Source: Arcuatula senhousia
Taxonomy: Eukaryota > Mollusca > Bivalvia > Mytilida > Mytilidae
Direction: 5' to 3'
DNA: 64,000 nt
Assembly: GCA_963971305.1 (NCBI GenBank)
Contig: CAXARO010001790.1
Span: 62,001-126,000, forward strand
Notes under the pieces: generated by a model
What the model was told of the DNA's origin: nothing
Databases searched by the model: none
Seen by the model: the letters and a program-made list of their open reading frames with translations, nothing else
Program-made: the position numbers and the translations under genes
Shown here: positions 33,221 to 46,248 of the stretch, one piece after another
How the letters are laid out: each line of letters begins with the position of its first letter
Numbering within the stretch: the first letter of the stretch is position 1

Positions 33221-36082
33221 AGTATGCTGTCCACTCTTTTTAGGGACGTCAAATTTTTGACGTTTTTGCGTAAAAAACAACAAGAAAAAAAGAAGATATC
33301 GGGATATGCCGAAAGATGTTGAGAGATAGCGGCATTTTTAAAATTGGATTACCTTGGGGAGTATATTGGGCAGGTAGGAGTATGTTTTATTTAGCAATGC
33401 TGCATTTAGTTTTACTTTTATAATTGCCGTAGTATGCTGTCCACTCTTTTTGGGACGTCAAATTTTTGACGTTTTTGCGTAAAAAACAACAAGAAAAAAA
33501 GAAGATATCGGGATATGCCGAAAGATGTTGAGAGATAGCGGCATTTGTAAAATTGCATTTCCTTGGGGAGTATATTGGGCAGGTAGGAGTATGTTTTATT
33601 TAGCAATGCTGCATTTAGTTTTACTTTTGTAATTGCCGTAGTATGCTGTCCACTCTTTTTCGGGACGTCAAATTTTTGACGTTTTTGCGTAAAAAAAACA
33701 ACAAGAAAAAAAGAAGATATCGGGATATACCGAAAGATGTTGAGAGATAGCGGCATTTTTAAAATTGCATTACCTTGGGGAGTATATTGGGCAGGTAGGA
33801 GTATGTTTTATTTAGTACTGCTGCATTTAGTTTTACTTTTGTAATTGCCGTAGTATGCTGTCCACTCTTTTTAGGGACGTCAAATTTTTGACGTTTTTGC
33901 GTAAAAAACAACAAGAAAAAAAGAAGATATCGGGATATGCCGAAAGATGTTGAGAGATAGCGGCATTTTTAAAATTGCATTACCTTGGGGAGTATATTGG
34001 GCAGGTAGGAGTATGTTTTATTTAGCAATGCTGCATTTAGTTTTACTTTTGTAATTGCCGTAGTATGCTGTCCACTCTTTTTCGGGACGTCAAATCTATG
34101 ACGTTTTTGCGTAAAAAACAACAAGAAAAAAAAGAAGATATCGGGATATGCCGAAAGATGTTGAGAGATAGCGGCATTTTTAAAATTGCATTACCTTGGG
34201 GAGTATATTGGGCAGGTAGGAGTATGTTTTATTTAGCAATGCTGCATTTAGTTTTACTTTTGTAATTGCCGTAGTATGCTGTCCACTCTTTTTCGGGACG
34301 TCAAATTTTTGACGTTTTTGCGTAAAAAACAACAAGAAAAAAAGAAGATATCGGGATATGCCGAAAGATGTTGAGAGATAGCGGCATTTTTAAAATTGCA
34401 TTACCCTGGGCAGTATATTGGGCAGGTAGGAGTATGTTTTATTTAGCAATGCTGCATTTAGTTTTACTTTTGTAATTGCCGTAGTATGCTGTCCACTCAT
34501 TTTCGGGACGTCAAATTTTTGACGTTTTTGCGTAAAAAAGAACAAGAAAAAAAGAAGATATCGAGATATGCCGAAAGATGTTGAGAGATAGCGGCATTTT
34601 TAAAATTGCATTACCCTGGGCAGTATATTGGGCAGGTAGGAGTATGTTTTATTTAGCAATGCTGCATTTAGTTTTACTTTTGTAATTGCCGTAGTATGCT
34701 GTTCACTCTTTTTCGGGACGTCAAATTTTTGACGTTTTTGCGTAAAAAACAACAAGAAAAAAAGAAGATATCGGGATATGCCGAAAGATATTGAGAGATA
34801 GCGGCATTTTTAAAATTGCATTACCTTGGGGAGTATATTGGGCAGGTAGGAGTATGTTTTATTTAGCAATGCTGCATTTAGTTTTACTTTTGTAATTGCC
34901 GTAGTATGCTGTCCACTCATTTTCGGGACGTCAAATTTTTGACGTTTTTGCGTAAAAAACAACAAGAAAAAAAGAAGATATCGGGATATGCCGAAAGATG
35001 TTGAGAGATAGCGGCATTTGTAAAATTGCATTTCCTTGGGGAGTATATTGGGCAGGTAGGAGTATGTTTTATTTAGCAATGCTGCATTTAGTTTTACTTT
35101 TGTAATTGCCGTAGTATGCTGTCCACTCTTTTTCGGGACGTCAAATTTTTGACGTTTTTGCGTAAAAAACAACAAGAAAAAAAGAAGATATCGGGATATA
35201 CCGAAAGATGTTGAGAGATAGCGGCATTTTTAAAATTGCATTACCTTGGGGAGTATATTGGGCAGGTAGGAGTATGTTTTATTTAGTACTGCTGCATTTA
35301 GTTTTACTTTTGTAATTGCCGTAGTATGCTGTCCACTCTTTTTAGGGACGTCAAATTTTTGACGTTTTTGCGTAAAAAACAACAAGAAAAAAAGAAGATA
35401 TCGGGATATGCCGAAAGATGTTGAGAGATAGCGGCATTTTTAAAATTGCATTACCTTGGGGAGTATATTGGGCAGGTAGGAGTATGTTTTATTTAGCAAT
35501 GCTGCATTTAGTTTTACTTTTGAAATTGCCGTAGTATGCTGTCCACTCTTTTTCGGGACGTCAAATGTTTGACGTTTTTGCGTAAAAAACAACAAGAAAA
35601 AAAGAAGATATCGGGAAATGCCGAAAGATGTTGAGAGATAGCGGCATTTTTAAAATTGCATTACCTTGGGGAGTATATTGGGCAGGTAGGAGTATGTTTT
35701 ATTTAGCAATGCTGCATTTAGTTTTACTTTTGTAATTGCCGTAGTATGCTGTCCACTCTTTTTCGGGACGTCAAATTTTTGACGTTTTTGCGTAAAAAAC
35801 AACAAGAAAAAAAGAAGATATCGGGATATGCCGAAAGATGTTGAGAGATAGCGGCATTTTTAAAATTGCATTACCTTGGGGAGTATATTGGGCAGGTAGG
35901 AGTATGTTTTATTTAGCAATGCTGCATTTAGTTTTACTTTTGTAATTGCCGTAGTATGCTGTCCACTTTTTTCGGGACGTCAAATTTTTGACGTTTTTGC
36001 GTAAAAAACAACAAGAAAAAAAGAAGATATCGGGATATGCCGAAAGATGTTGAGAGATAGCGGCATTTTTAAAATTGCATTA

Positions 36083-36290
36083 CTGTAAACCGTGAAATTT
36101 TCGCGGCAGTTTTATTTTCGCGATTTTCGCGATGATGTTGCTAGCGCGAAAATTAAACGGCGCGAATAAACTTGTCTTCTATTGTAGTCTATGGACAATA
36201 ACATTTCAGCGCGAATTTAAAACTTCGTGAACTAAAATTCAGTCGTCATACCGCGAAAATAAGACAGCGCGAAAATATCCCGGTTTACAG
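36083..36290. mobile_element. 208-bp MITE with TA target duplication, copy 1
   Basis: Non-coding element inserted in a satellite unit at unit position 132-133. The termini are CTGTAAACCG and CGGTTTACAG (perfect 10-bp inverted repeats) flanked by TA on both sides (36081-36082, 36291-36292); the inner 45 bp of each end also match as imperfect inverted repeats, so the element can fold back on itself. It is rich in TTTTCGCG/CGCGAAAA words, unlike the satellite. The TA duplication suits Tc1/mariner-type mobilisation; no transposase is present. Removing the element and one TA restores the satellite sequence GCATTACCCTGGG, and units without it are seen at 24332 and 56623. Confidence 0.9.
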
Positions 36291-39200
36291 TACCCTGGGC
36301 AGTATATTGGGCAGGTAGGAGTATGTTTTATTTAGCAATGCTGCATTTAGTTTTACTTTTGTAATTGCCGTAGTATGCTGTCCACTCTTTTTCGGGACGT
36401 CAAATTTTTGACGTTTTTGCGTAAAAAAGAACAAGAAAAAAAGAAGATATCGGGATATGCCGAAAGATGTTGAGAGATAGCGGCATTTTTAAATTTGCAT
36501 TACCCTGGGCAGTATATTGGGCAGGTAGGAGTATGTTTTATTTAGCAATGCTGCATTTAGTTTTACTTTTGTAATTGCCGTAGTATGCTGTCCACTCTTT
36601 TTCGGGACGTCAAATTTTTGACGTTTTTGCGTAAAAAACAACAAGAAAAAAAGAAGATATCGGGATATGCCGAAAGATATTGAGAGATAGCGGCATTTTT
36701 AAAATTGCATTACCTTGGGGAGTATATTGGGCAGGTAGGAGTATGTTTTATTTAGCAATGCTGCATTTAGTTTTACTTTTGAAATTGCCGTAGTATGCTG
36801 TCCACTCTTTTTCGGGACGTCAAATGTTTGACGTTTTTGCGTAAAAAACAACAAGAAAAAAGAAGATATCGGGATATGCCGAAAGATGTTGAGAGATAGC
36901 GGCATTTTTAAAATTGCATTACCTTGGGGAGTATATTGGGCAGGTAGGGGTATGTTTTATTTAGCAATGCTGCATTTAGTTTTACTTTTGTAATTGCCGT
37001 AGTATGCTGTCCACTCTTTTTCGGGACGTCAAATTTTTGACGTTTTTGCGTAAAAAACAACAAGAAAAAAAGAAGATATCGGGATATGCCGAAAGATGTT
37101 GAGAGATAGCGGCATTTTTAAAATTGCATTACCTTGGGGAGTATATTGGGCAGGTAGGAGTATGTTTTATTTAGCAATGCTGCATTTAGTTTTACTTTTG
37201 TAATTGCCGTAGTATGCTGTCCACTTTTTTTCGGGACGTCAAATTTTTGACGTTTTTGCGTAAAAAACAACAAGAAAAAAAGAAGATATCGGGATATGCC
37301 GAAAGATGTTGAGAGATAGCGGCATTTTTAAAATTGCATTACCCTGGGCAGTATATTGGGCAGGTAGGAGTATGTTTTATTTAGCAATGCTGCATTTAGT
37401 TTTACTTTTGTAATTGCCGTAGTATGCTGTCCACTCTTTTTCGGGACGTCAAATTTTTGACGTTTTTGCGTAAAAAAGAACAAGAAAAAAAGAAGATATC
37501 GGGATATGCCGAAAGATGTTGAGAGATAGCGGCATTTTTAAATTTGCATTACCCTGGGCAGTATATTGGGCAGGTAGGAGTATGTTTTATTTAGCAATGC
37601 TGCATTTAGTTTTACTTTTGTAATTGCCGTAGTATGCTGTCCACTCTTTTTCGGGACGTCAAATTTTTGACGTTTTTGCGTAAAAAACAACAAGAAAAAA
37701 AGAAGATATCGGGATATGCCGAAAGATATTGAGAGATAGCGGCATTTTTAAAATTGCATTACCTTGGGGAGTATATTGGGCAGGTAGGAGTATGTTTTAT
37801 TTAGCAATGCTGCATTTAGTTTTACTTTTGTAATTGCCGTAGTATGCTGTCCACTCTTTTTCGGGACGTCAAATTTTTGACGTTTTTGCGTAAAAAACAA
37901 CAAGAAAAAAAGAAGATATCGGGATATGCCGAAAGATGTTGAGAGATAGCGGCATTTGTAAAATTGCATTTCCTTGGGGAGTATATTGGGCAGGTAGGAG
38001 TATGTTTTATTTAGCAATGCTGCATTTAGTTTTACTTTTGTAATTGCCGTAGTATGCTGTCCACTCTTTTTCGGGACGTCAAATTTTTGACGTTTTTGCG
38101 TAAAAAACAACAAGAAAAAAAGAAGATATCGGGATATACCGAAAGATGTTGAGAGATAGCGGCATTTTTAAAATTGAATTACCTTGGGGAGTATATTGGG
38201 CAGGTAGGAGTATGTTTTATTTAGTACTGCTGCATTTAGTTTTACTTTTGTAATTGCCGTAGTATGCTGTCCACTCTTTTTAGGGACGTCAAATTTTTGA
38301 CGTTTTTGCGTAAAAAACAACAAGAAAAAAAGAAGATATCGGGATATGCCGAAAGATGTTGAGAGATAACGGCATTTTTAAAATTGCATTACCTTGGGGA
38401 GTATATTGGGCAGGTAGGAGTATGTTTTATTTAGCAATGCTGCATTTAGTTTTACTTTTGAAATTGCCGTAGTATGCTGTCCACTCTTTTTCGGGACGTC
38501 AAATGTTTGACGTTTTTGCGTAAAAAACAACAAGAAAAAGAGAAGATATCGGGATATGCCGAAAGATGTTGAGAGATAGCGGCATTTTTAAAATTGCATT
38601 ACCTTGGGGAGTATATTGGGCAGGTAGGAGTATGTTTTATTTAGCAATGCTGCATTTAGTTTTACTTTTGTAATTGCCGTAGTATGCTGTCCACTCTTTT
38701 TCGGGACGTCAAATTTTTGACGTTTTTGCGTAAAAAACAACAAGAAAAAAAGAAGATATCGGGATATGCCAAAAGATGTTGAGAGATAGCGGCATTTTTA
38801 AAATTGCATTACCTTGGGGAGTATATTGGGCAGGTAGGAGTATGTTTTATTTAGCAATTCTGCATTTAGTTTTACTTTTATAATTGCCGTAGTATGCTGT
38901 CCACTCTTTTTCGGGACGTCAAATTTTTGACGTTTTTGCGTAAAAAACAACAAGAAAAAAAGAAGATATCGGGATATGCCGAAAGATGTTGAGAGATAGC
39001 GGCATTTTTAAAATTGGATTACCTTGGGGAGTATATTGGGCAGGTAGGAGTATGTTTTATTTAGCAATGCTGCATTTAGTTTTACTTTTATAATTGCCGT
39101 AGTATGCTGTCCATTCTTTTTGGAACGTCAAATTTTTGACGTTTTTGCGTAAAAAACAACAAGAAAAAAAGAAGATATCGGGATATGCCGAAAGATGTTG

Positions 39201-41330
39201 AGAGATAGCGGCATTTGTAAAATTGCATTTCCTTGGGGAGTATTTTGGGCAGGTAGGAGTATGTTTTATTTAGCAATGCTGCATTTAGTTTTACTTTTGT
39301 AATTGCCGTAGTATGCTGTCCACTCTTTTTCGGGACGTCAAATTTTTGACGTTTTTGCGTAAAAAACAACAAGAAAAAAAGAAGATATCGGGATATGCCG
39401 AAAGATGTTGAGAGATAGCGGCATTTTTAAAATTGCATTACCCTGGGCAGTATATTGGGCAGGTAGGAGTATGTTTTATTTAGCAATGCTGCATTTAGTT
39501 TTACTTTTGTAATTGCCGTAGTATGCTGTCCACTCATTTTCGGGACGTCAAATTTTTTACGTTTTTGCGTAAAAAAGAACAAGAAAAAAAGAAGATATCG
39601 GGATATGCCGAAAGATGTTGAGAGATAGCGGCATTTTTAAAATTGCATTACCCTGGGCAGTATATTGGGCAGGTAGGAGTATGTTTTATTTAGCAATGCT
39701 GCATTTAGTTTTACTTTTGTAATTGCCGTAGTATGCTGTTCACTCTTTTTCGGGACGTCAAATTTTTGACGTTTTTGCGTAAAAAACAACAAGAAAAAAA
39801 GAAGATATCGGGATATGCCGAAAGATATTGAGAGATAGCGGCATTTTTAAAATTGCATTACCTTGGGGAGTATATTGGGCAGGTAGGAGTATGTTTTATT
39901 TAGCAATGCTGCATTTAGTTTTACTTTTGTAATTGCCGTAGTATGCTGTCCACTCATTTTCGGGACGTCAAATTTTTGACGTTTTTGCGTAAAAAACAAC
40001 AAGAAAAAAAGAAGATATCGGGATATGCCGAAAGATGTTGAGAGATAGCGGCATTTGTAAAATTGCATTTCCTTGGGGAGTATATTGGGCAGGTAGGAGT
40101 ATGTTTTATTTAGCAATGCTGCATTTAGTTTTACTTTTGTAATTGCCGTAGTATGCTGTCCACTCTTTTTCGGGACGTCAAATTTTTGACGTTTTTGCGT
40201 AAAAAACAACAAGAAAAAAAGAAGATATCGGGATATACCGAAAGATGTTGAGAGATAGCGGCATTTTTAAAATTGCATTACCTTGGGGAGTATATTGGGC
40301 AGGTAGGAGTATGTTTTATTTAGTACTGCTGCATTTAGTTTTACTTTTGTAATTGCCGTAGTATGCTGTCCACTCTTTTTAGGGACGTCAAATTTTTGAC
40401 GTTTTTGCGTAAAAAACAACAAGAAAAAAAGAAGATATCGGGATATGCCGAAAGATGTTGAGAGATAGCGGCATTTTTAAAATTGCATTACCTTGGGGAG
40501 TATATTGGGCAGGTAGGAGTATGTTTTATTTAGCAATGCTGCATTTAGTTTTACTTTTGAAATTGCCGTAGTATGCTGTCCACTCTTTTTCGGGACGTCA
40601 AATGTTTGACGTTTTTGCGTAAAAAACAACAAGAAAAAAAGAAGATATCGGGAAATGCCGAAAGATGTTGAGAGATAGCGGCATTTTTAAAATTGCATTA
40701 CCTTGGGGAGTATATTGGGCAGGTAGGAGTATGTTTTATTTAGCAATGCTGCATTTAGTTTTACTTTTGTAATTGCCGTAGTATGCTGTCCACTCTTTTT
40801 CGGGACGTCAAATTTTTGACGTTTTTGCGTAAAAAACAACAAGAAAAAAAGAAGATATCGGGATATGCCGAAAGATGTTGAGAGATAGCGGCATTTTTAA
40901 AATTGCATTACCTTGGGGAGTATATTGGGCAGGTAGGAGTATGTTTTATTTAGCAATGCTGCATTTAGTTTTACTTTTGTAATTGCCGTAGTATGCTGTC
41001 CACTTTTTTTCGGGACGTCAAATTTTTGACGTTTTTGCGTAAAAAACAACAAGAAAAAAAGAAGATATCGGGATATGCCGAAAGATGTTGAGAGATAGCG
41101 GCATTTTTAAAATTGCATTACCTTGGGGAGTATATTGGGCAGGTAGGAGTATGTTTTATTTAGCAATGCTGCATTTAGTTTTACTTTTGTAATTGCCGTA
41201 GTATGCTGTCCACTTTTTTTCGGGACGTCAAATTTTTGACGTTTTTGCGTAAAAAACAACAAGAAAAAAAGAAGATATCGGGATATGCCGAAAGATGTTG
41301 AGAGATAGCGGCATTTTTAAAATTGCATTA
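36291..41330 (+). repeat. 210-bp satellite array between the two MITE copies (24 units)
   Basis: Exactly 5,040 bp, counted from the TA after the first MITE to the TA before the second. It holds the right part of duplicated block 1 and the left part of block 2. Unit variants include CCCTGGGCAG with AAAAAAGAAC, AAATTTGCATT, AAAGATATTGAG and the GGAACGTC/TATTTTGGG pair near 39.1-39.25 kb. No gene was seen. Confidence 0.97.
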
Positions 41331-41538
41331 CTGTAAACCGTGAAATTTTCGCGGCAGTTTTATTTTCGCGATTTTCGCGATGATGTTGCTAGCGCGAAAA
41401 TTAAACGGCGCGAATAAACTTGTCTTCTATTGTAGTCTATGGACAATAACATTTCAGCGCGAATTTAAAACTTCGTGAACTAAAATTCAGTCGTCATACC
41501 GCGAAAATAAGACAGCGCGAAAATATCCCGGTTTACAG
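41331..41538. mobile_element. 208-bp MITE, copy 2 (passenger of a satellite duplication)
   Basis: Same length and, by eye, identical to the copy at 36083-36290, with the same termini and flanking TA (41329-41330, 41539-41540) and the same phase and type of surrounding units. Its presence here is best explained by duplication of the whole block and not by a second insertion. Confidence 0.9.
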
Positions 41539-44500
41539 TACCCTGGGCAGTATATTGGGCAGGTAGGAGTATGTTTTATTTAGCAATGCTGCATTTAGTT
41601 TTACTTTTGTAATTGCCGTAGTATGCTGTCCACTCTTTTTCGGGACGTCAAATTTTTGACGTTTTTGCGTAAAAAAGAACAAGAAAAAAAGAAGATATCG
41701 GGATATGCCGAAAGATGTTGAGAGATAGCGGCATTTTTAAATTTGCATTACCCTGGGCAGTATATTGGGCAGGTAGGAGTATGTTTTATTTAGCAATGCT
41801 GCATTTAGTTTTACTTTTGTAATTGCCGTAGTATGCTGTCCACTCTTTTTCGGGACGTCAAATTTTTGACGTTTTTGCGTAAAAAACAACAAGAAAAAAA
41901 GAAGATATCGGGATATGCCGAAAGATATTGAGAGATAGCGGCATTTTTAAAATTGCATTACCTTGGGGAGTATATTGGGCAGGTAGGAGTATGTTTTATT
42001 TAGCAATGCTGCATTTAGTTTTACTTTTGAAATTGCCGTAGTATGCTGTCCACTCTTTTTCGGGACGTCAAATGTTTGACGTTTTTGCGTAAAAAACAAC
42101 AAGAAAAAAAGAAGATATCAGGATATGCCGAAAGATGTTGAGAGATAGCGGCATTTTTAAAATTGCATTACCTTGGGGAGTATATTGGGCAGGTAGGGGT
42201 ATGTTTTATTTAGCAATGCTGCATTTAGTTTTACTTTTGTAATTGCCGTAGTATGCTGTCCACTCTTTTTCGGGACGTCAAATTTTTGACGTTTTTGCGT
42301 AAAAAACAACAAGAAAAAAAGAAGATATCGGGATATGCCGAAAGATGTTGAGAGATAGCGGCATTTTTAAAATTGCATTACCTTGGGGAGTATATTGGGC
42401 AGGTAGGAGTATGTTTTATTTAGCAATGCTGCATTTAGTTTTACTTTTGTAATTGCCGTAGTATGCTGTCCACTTTTTTTCGGGACGTCAAATTTTTGAC
42501 GTTTTTGCGTAAAAAACAACAAGAAAAAAAGAAGATATCGGGATATGCCGAAAGATGTTGAGAGATAGCGGCATTTTTAAAATTGCATTACCCTGGGCAG
42601 TATATTGGGCAGGTAGGAGTATGTTTTATTTAGCAATGCTGCATTTAGTTTTACTTTTGTAATTGCCGTAGTATGCTGTCCACTCTTTTTCGGGACGTCA
42701 AATTTTTGACGTTTTTGCGTAAAAAAGAACAAGAAAAAAAGAAGATATCGGGATATGCCGAAAGATGTTGAGAGATAGCGGCATTTTTAAATTTGCATTA
42801 CCCTGGGCAGTATATTGGGCAGGTAGGAGTATGTTTTATTTAGCAATGCTGCATTTAGTTTTACTTTTGTAATTGCCGTAGTATGCTGTCCACTCTTTTT
42901 CGGGACGTCAAATTTTTGACGTTTTTGCGTAAAAAACAACAAGAAAAAAAGAAGATATCGGGATATGCCGAAAGATATTGAGAGATAGCGGCATTTTTAA
43001 AATTGCATTACCTTGGGGAGTATATTGGGCAGGTAGGAGTATGTTTTATTTAGCAATGCTGCATTTAGTTTTACTTTTGTAATTGCCGTAGTATGCTGTC
43101 CACTCTTTTTCGGGACGTCAAATTTTTGACGTTTTTGCGTAAAAAACAACAAGAAAAAAAGAAGATATCGGGATATGCCGAAAGATGTTGAGAGATAGCG
43201 GCATTTGTAAAATTGCATTTCCTTGGGGAGTATATTGGGCAGGTAGGAGTATGTTTTATTTAGCAATGCTGCATTTAGTTTTACTTTTGTAATTGCCGTA
43301 GTATGCTGTCCACTCTTTTTCGGGACGTCAAATTTTTGACGTTTTTGCGTAAAAAACAACAAGAAAAAAAGAAGATATCGGGATATACCGAAAGATGTTG
43401 AGAGATAGCGGCATTTTTAAAATTGAATTACCTTGGGGAGTATATTGGGCAGGTAGGAGTATGTTTTATTTAGTACTGCTGCATTTAGTTTTACTTTTGT
43501 AATTGCCGTAGTATGCTGTCCACTCTTTTTAGGGACGTCAAATTTTTGACGTTTTTGCGTAAAAAACAACAAGAAAAAAAGAAGATATCGGGATATGCCG
43601 AAAGATGTTGAGAGATAGCGGCATTTTTAAAATTGCATTACCTTGGGGAGTATATTGGGCAGGTAGGAGTATGTTTTATTTAGCAATGCTGCATTTAGTT
43701 TTACTTTTGAAATTGCCGTAGTATGCTGTCCACTCTTTTTCGGGACGTCAAATGTTTGACGTTTTTGCGTAAAAAACAACAAGAAAAAAAGAAGATATCG
43801 TGATATGCCGAAAGATGTTGAGAGATAGCGGCATTTTTAAAATTGCATTACCTTGGGGAGTATATTGGGCAGGTAGGAGTATGTTTTATTTAGCAATGCT
43901 GCATTTAGTTTTACTTTTGTAATTGCCGTAGTATGCTGTCCACTCTTTTTCGGGACGTCAAATTTTTGACGTTTTTGCGTAAAAAACAACAAGAAAAAAA
44001 GAAGATATCGGGATATGCCGAAAGATGTTGAGAGATAGCGGCATTTTTAAAATTGCATTACCTTGGGGAGTATATTGGGCAGGTAGGAGTATGTTTTATT
44101 TAGCAATTCTGCATTTAGTTTTACTTTTATAATTGCCGTAGTATGCTGTCCACTCTTTTTCGGGACGTCAAATTTTTGACGTTTTTGCGTAAAAAACAAC
44201 AAGAAAAAAAGAAGATATCGGGATATGCCGAAAGATGTTGAGAGATAGCGGCATTTTTAAAATTGGATTACCTTGGGGAGTATATTGGGCAGGTAGGAGT
44301 ATGTTTTATTTAGCAATGCTGCATTTAGTTTTACTTTTATAATTGCCGTAGTATGCTGTCCATTCTTTTTGGAACGTCAAATTTTTGACGTTTTTGCGTA
44401 AAAAACAACAAGAAAAAAAGAAGATATCGGGATATGCCGAAAGATGTTGAGAGATAGCGGCATTTGTAAAATTGCATTTCCTTGGGGAGTATTTTGGGCA

Positions 44501-46248
44501 GGTAGGAGTATGTTTTATTTAGCAATGCTGCATTTAGTTTTACTTTTGTAATTGCCGTAGTATGCTGTCCACTCTTTTTCGGGACGTCAAATTTTTGACG
44601 TTTTTGCGTAAAAAACAACAAGAAAAAAAGAAGATATCGGGATATACCGAAAGATGTTGAGAGATAGCGGCATTTTTAAAATTGCATTACCTTGGGGAGT
44701 ATATTGGGCAGGTAGGAGTATGTTTTATTTAGTACTGCTGCATTTAGTTTTACTTTTGTAAATGCCGTAGTATGCTGTCCACTCTTTTTAGGGACGTCAA
44801 ATTTTTGACGTTTTTGCGTAAAAAACAACAAGAAAAAAAGAAGATATCGGGATATGCCGAAAGATGTTGAGAGATAGCGGCATTTTTAAAATTGCATTAC
44901 CTTGGGGAGTATATTGGGCAGGTAGGAGTATGTTTTATTTAGCAATGCTGCATTTAGTTTTACTTTTGAAATTGCCGTAGTATGCTGTCCTTTCTTTTTC
45001 GGGACGTCAAATGTTTGACGTTTTTGCGTAAAAAACAACAAGAAAAAAAGAAGATATCGGGATATGCCGAAAGATGTTGAGAGATAGCGGCATTTTTAAA
45101 ATTGCATTACCTTGGGGAGTATATTGGGCAGGTAGGAGTATGTTTTATTTAGCAATGCTGCATTTAGTTTTACTTTTGTAATTGCCGTAGTATGCTGTCC
45201 ACTCTTTTTCGGGACGTCAAATTTTTGACGTTTTTGCGTAAAAAACAACAAGAAAAAAAGAAGATATCGGGATATGCCGAAAGATGTTGAGAGATAGCGG
45301 CATTTTTAAAATTGCATTACCTTGGGGAGTATATTGGGCAGGTAGGAGTATGTTTTATTTAGCAATGCTGCATTTAGTTTTACTTTTGTAATTGCCGTAG
45401 TATGCTGTCCACTCTTTTTCGGGACGTCAAATTTTTGACGTTTTTGCGTAAAAAACAACAAGAAAAAAAGAAGATATCGGGATATGCCGAAAGATGTTGA
45501 GAGATAGCGGCATTTTTAAAATTGCATTACCCTGGGCAGTATATTGGGCAGGTAGGAGTATGTTTTATTTAGCAATGCTGCATTTAGTTTTACTTTTGTA
45601 ATTGCCGTAGTATGCTGTCCACTCCTTTTCGGGACGTCAAATTTTTGACGTTTTTGCGTAAAAAACAACAAGAAAAAAAGAAGATATCGGGATATGCCGA
45701 AAGATGTTGAGAGATAGCGGCATTTTTAAAATTGCATTACCTTGGGGAGTATATTGGGCAGGTAGGAGTATGTTTTATTTAGCAATGCTGCATTTAGTTT
45801 TACTTTTGTAATTGCCGTAGTATGCTGTCCACTCTTTTTGGGACGTCAATATTTTGACGTTTTTGCGTAAAAAACAACAAGAAAAAAAGAAGATATCGGG
45901 ATATGCCGAAAGATGTTGAGAGATAGCGGCATTTGTAAAATTGCATTTCCTTGGGGAGTATATTGGGCAGGTAGGAGTATGTTTTATTTAGCAATGCTGC
46001 ATTTAGTTTTACTTTTGTAATTGCCGTAGTATGCTGTCCACTCTTTTTCGGGACGTCAAATTTTTGACGTTTTTGCGTAAAAAACAACAAGAAAAATAGA
46101 AGATATCGGGATATACCGAAAGATGTTGAGAGATAGCGGCATTTTTAAAATTGCATTACCTTGGGGAGTATATTGGGCAGGTACATGTAGGAGTATGTTT
46201 TATTTAGTACTGCTGCATTTAGTTTTACTTTTGTAATTGCCGTAGTAT
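41539..46248 (+). repeat. 210-bp satellite array between MITE copy 2 and the composite element (about 22 units)
   Basis: Right part of duplicated block 2, then from about 44.3 kb a stretch homologous to 27.3-29.25 kb at an offset of about 16,997 bp, including TCCTTTCTTTTTCGGG (27991 and about 44989), CACTCCTTTTCGGG (28623 and 45620) and the ACATGT insertion at 46183. It is interrupted at 46248 by the composite element. No gene was seen. Confidence 0.97.

Larger units (their letters stand above)
9268..36082 (+). repeat. 210-bp satellite array, central segment (about 128 units)
   Basis: Continues the array in the same orientation and phase as before the retrotransposon. Units are mostly 210 bp; A-tract variation gives 209-212, and 201-bp deletion units occur near 9727, 9926, 15388, 31136 and 32807. 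Variant types recur in ordered blocks: CCCTGGGCAG for CCTTGGGGAG, AGTACTGCTG for AGCAATGCTG, TTTTGAAATTGCC, AAATGTTTGACG, AAATCTATGACG, TTTTTAGGGACG, TTGTAAAATTGCATTTCC. Their order shows higher-order repeats of 2, 7, 8 and 9 units and a super-repeat near 17.4 kb (described separately). No gene was seen; the reading frames present depend on A-tract length and on non-ATG starts. Confidence 0.97.
34300..44640 (+). repeat. Tandem duplication of about 5.25 kb carrying the MITE
   Basis: Two adjacent blocks, roughly 34.3-39.3 kb and 39.3-44.6 kb, have the same unit order and each contains one MITE at the same satellite position. Offsets: 5,037 bp upstream of the MITE (34810 and 39847), 5,248-5,249 downstream (MITE 36083 and 41331; 37748 and 42997; 39088 and 44337). 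The difference of 211 bp is one extra CACTTTTTTT unit before the second MITE. The distance between the two MITEs is exactly 24 x 210 bp. Block ends are approximate. Confidence 0.85.
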
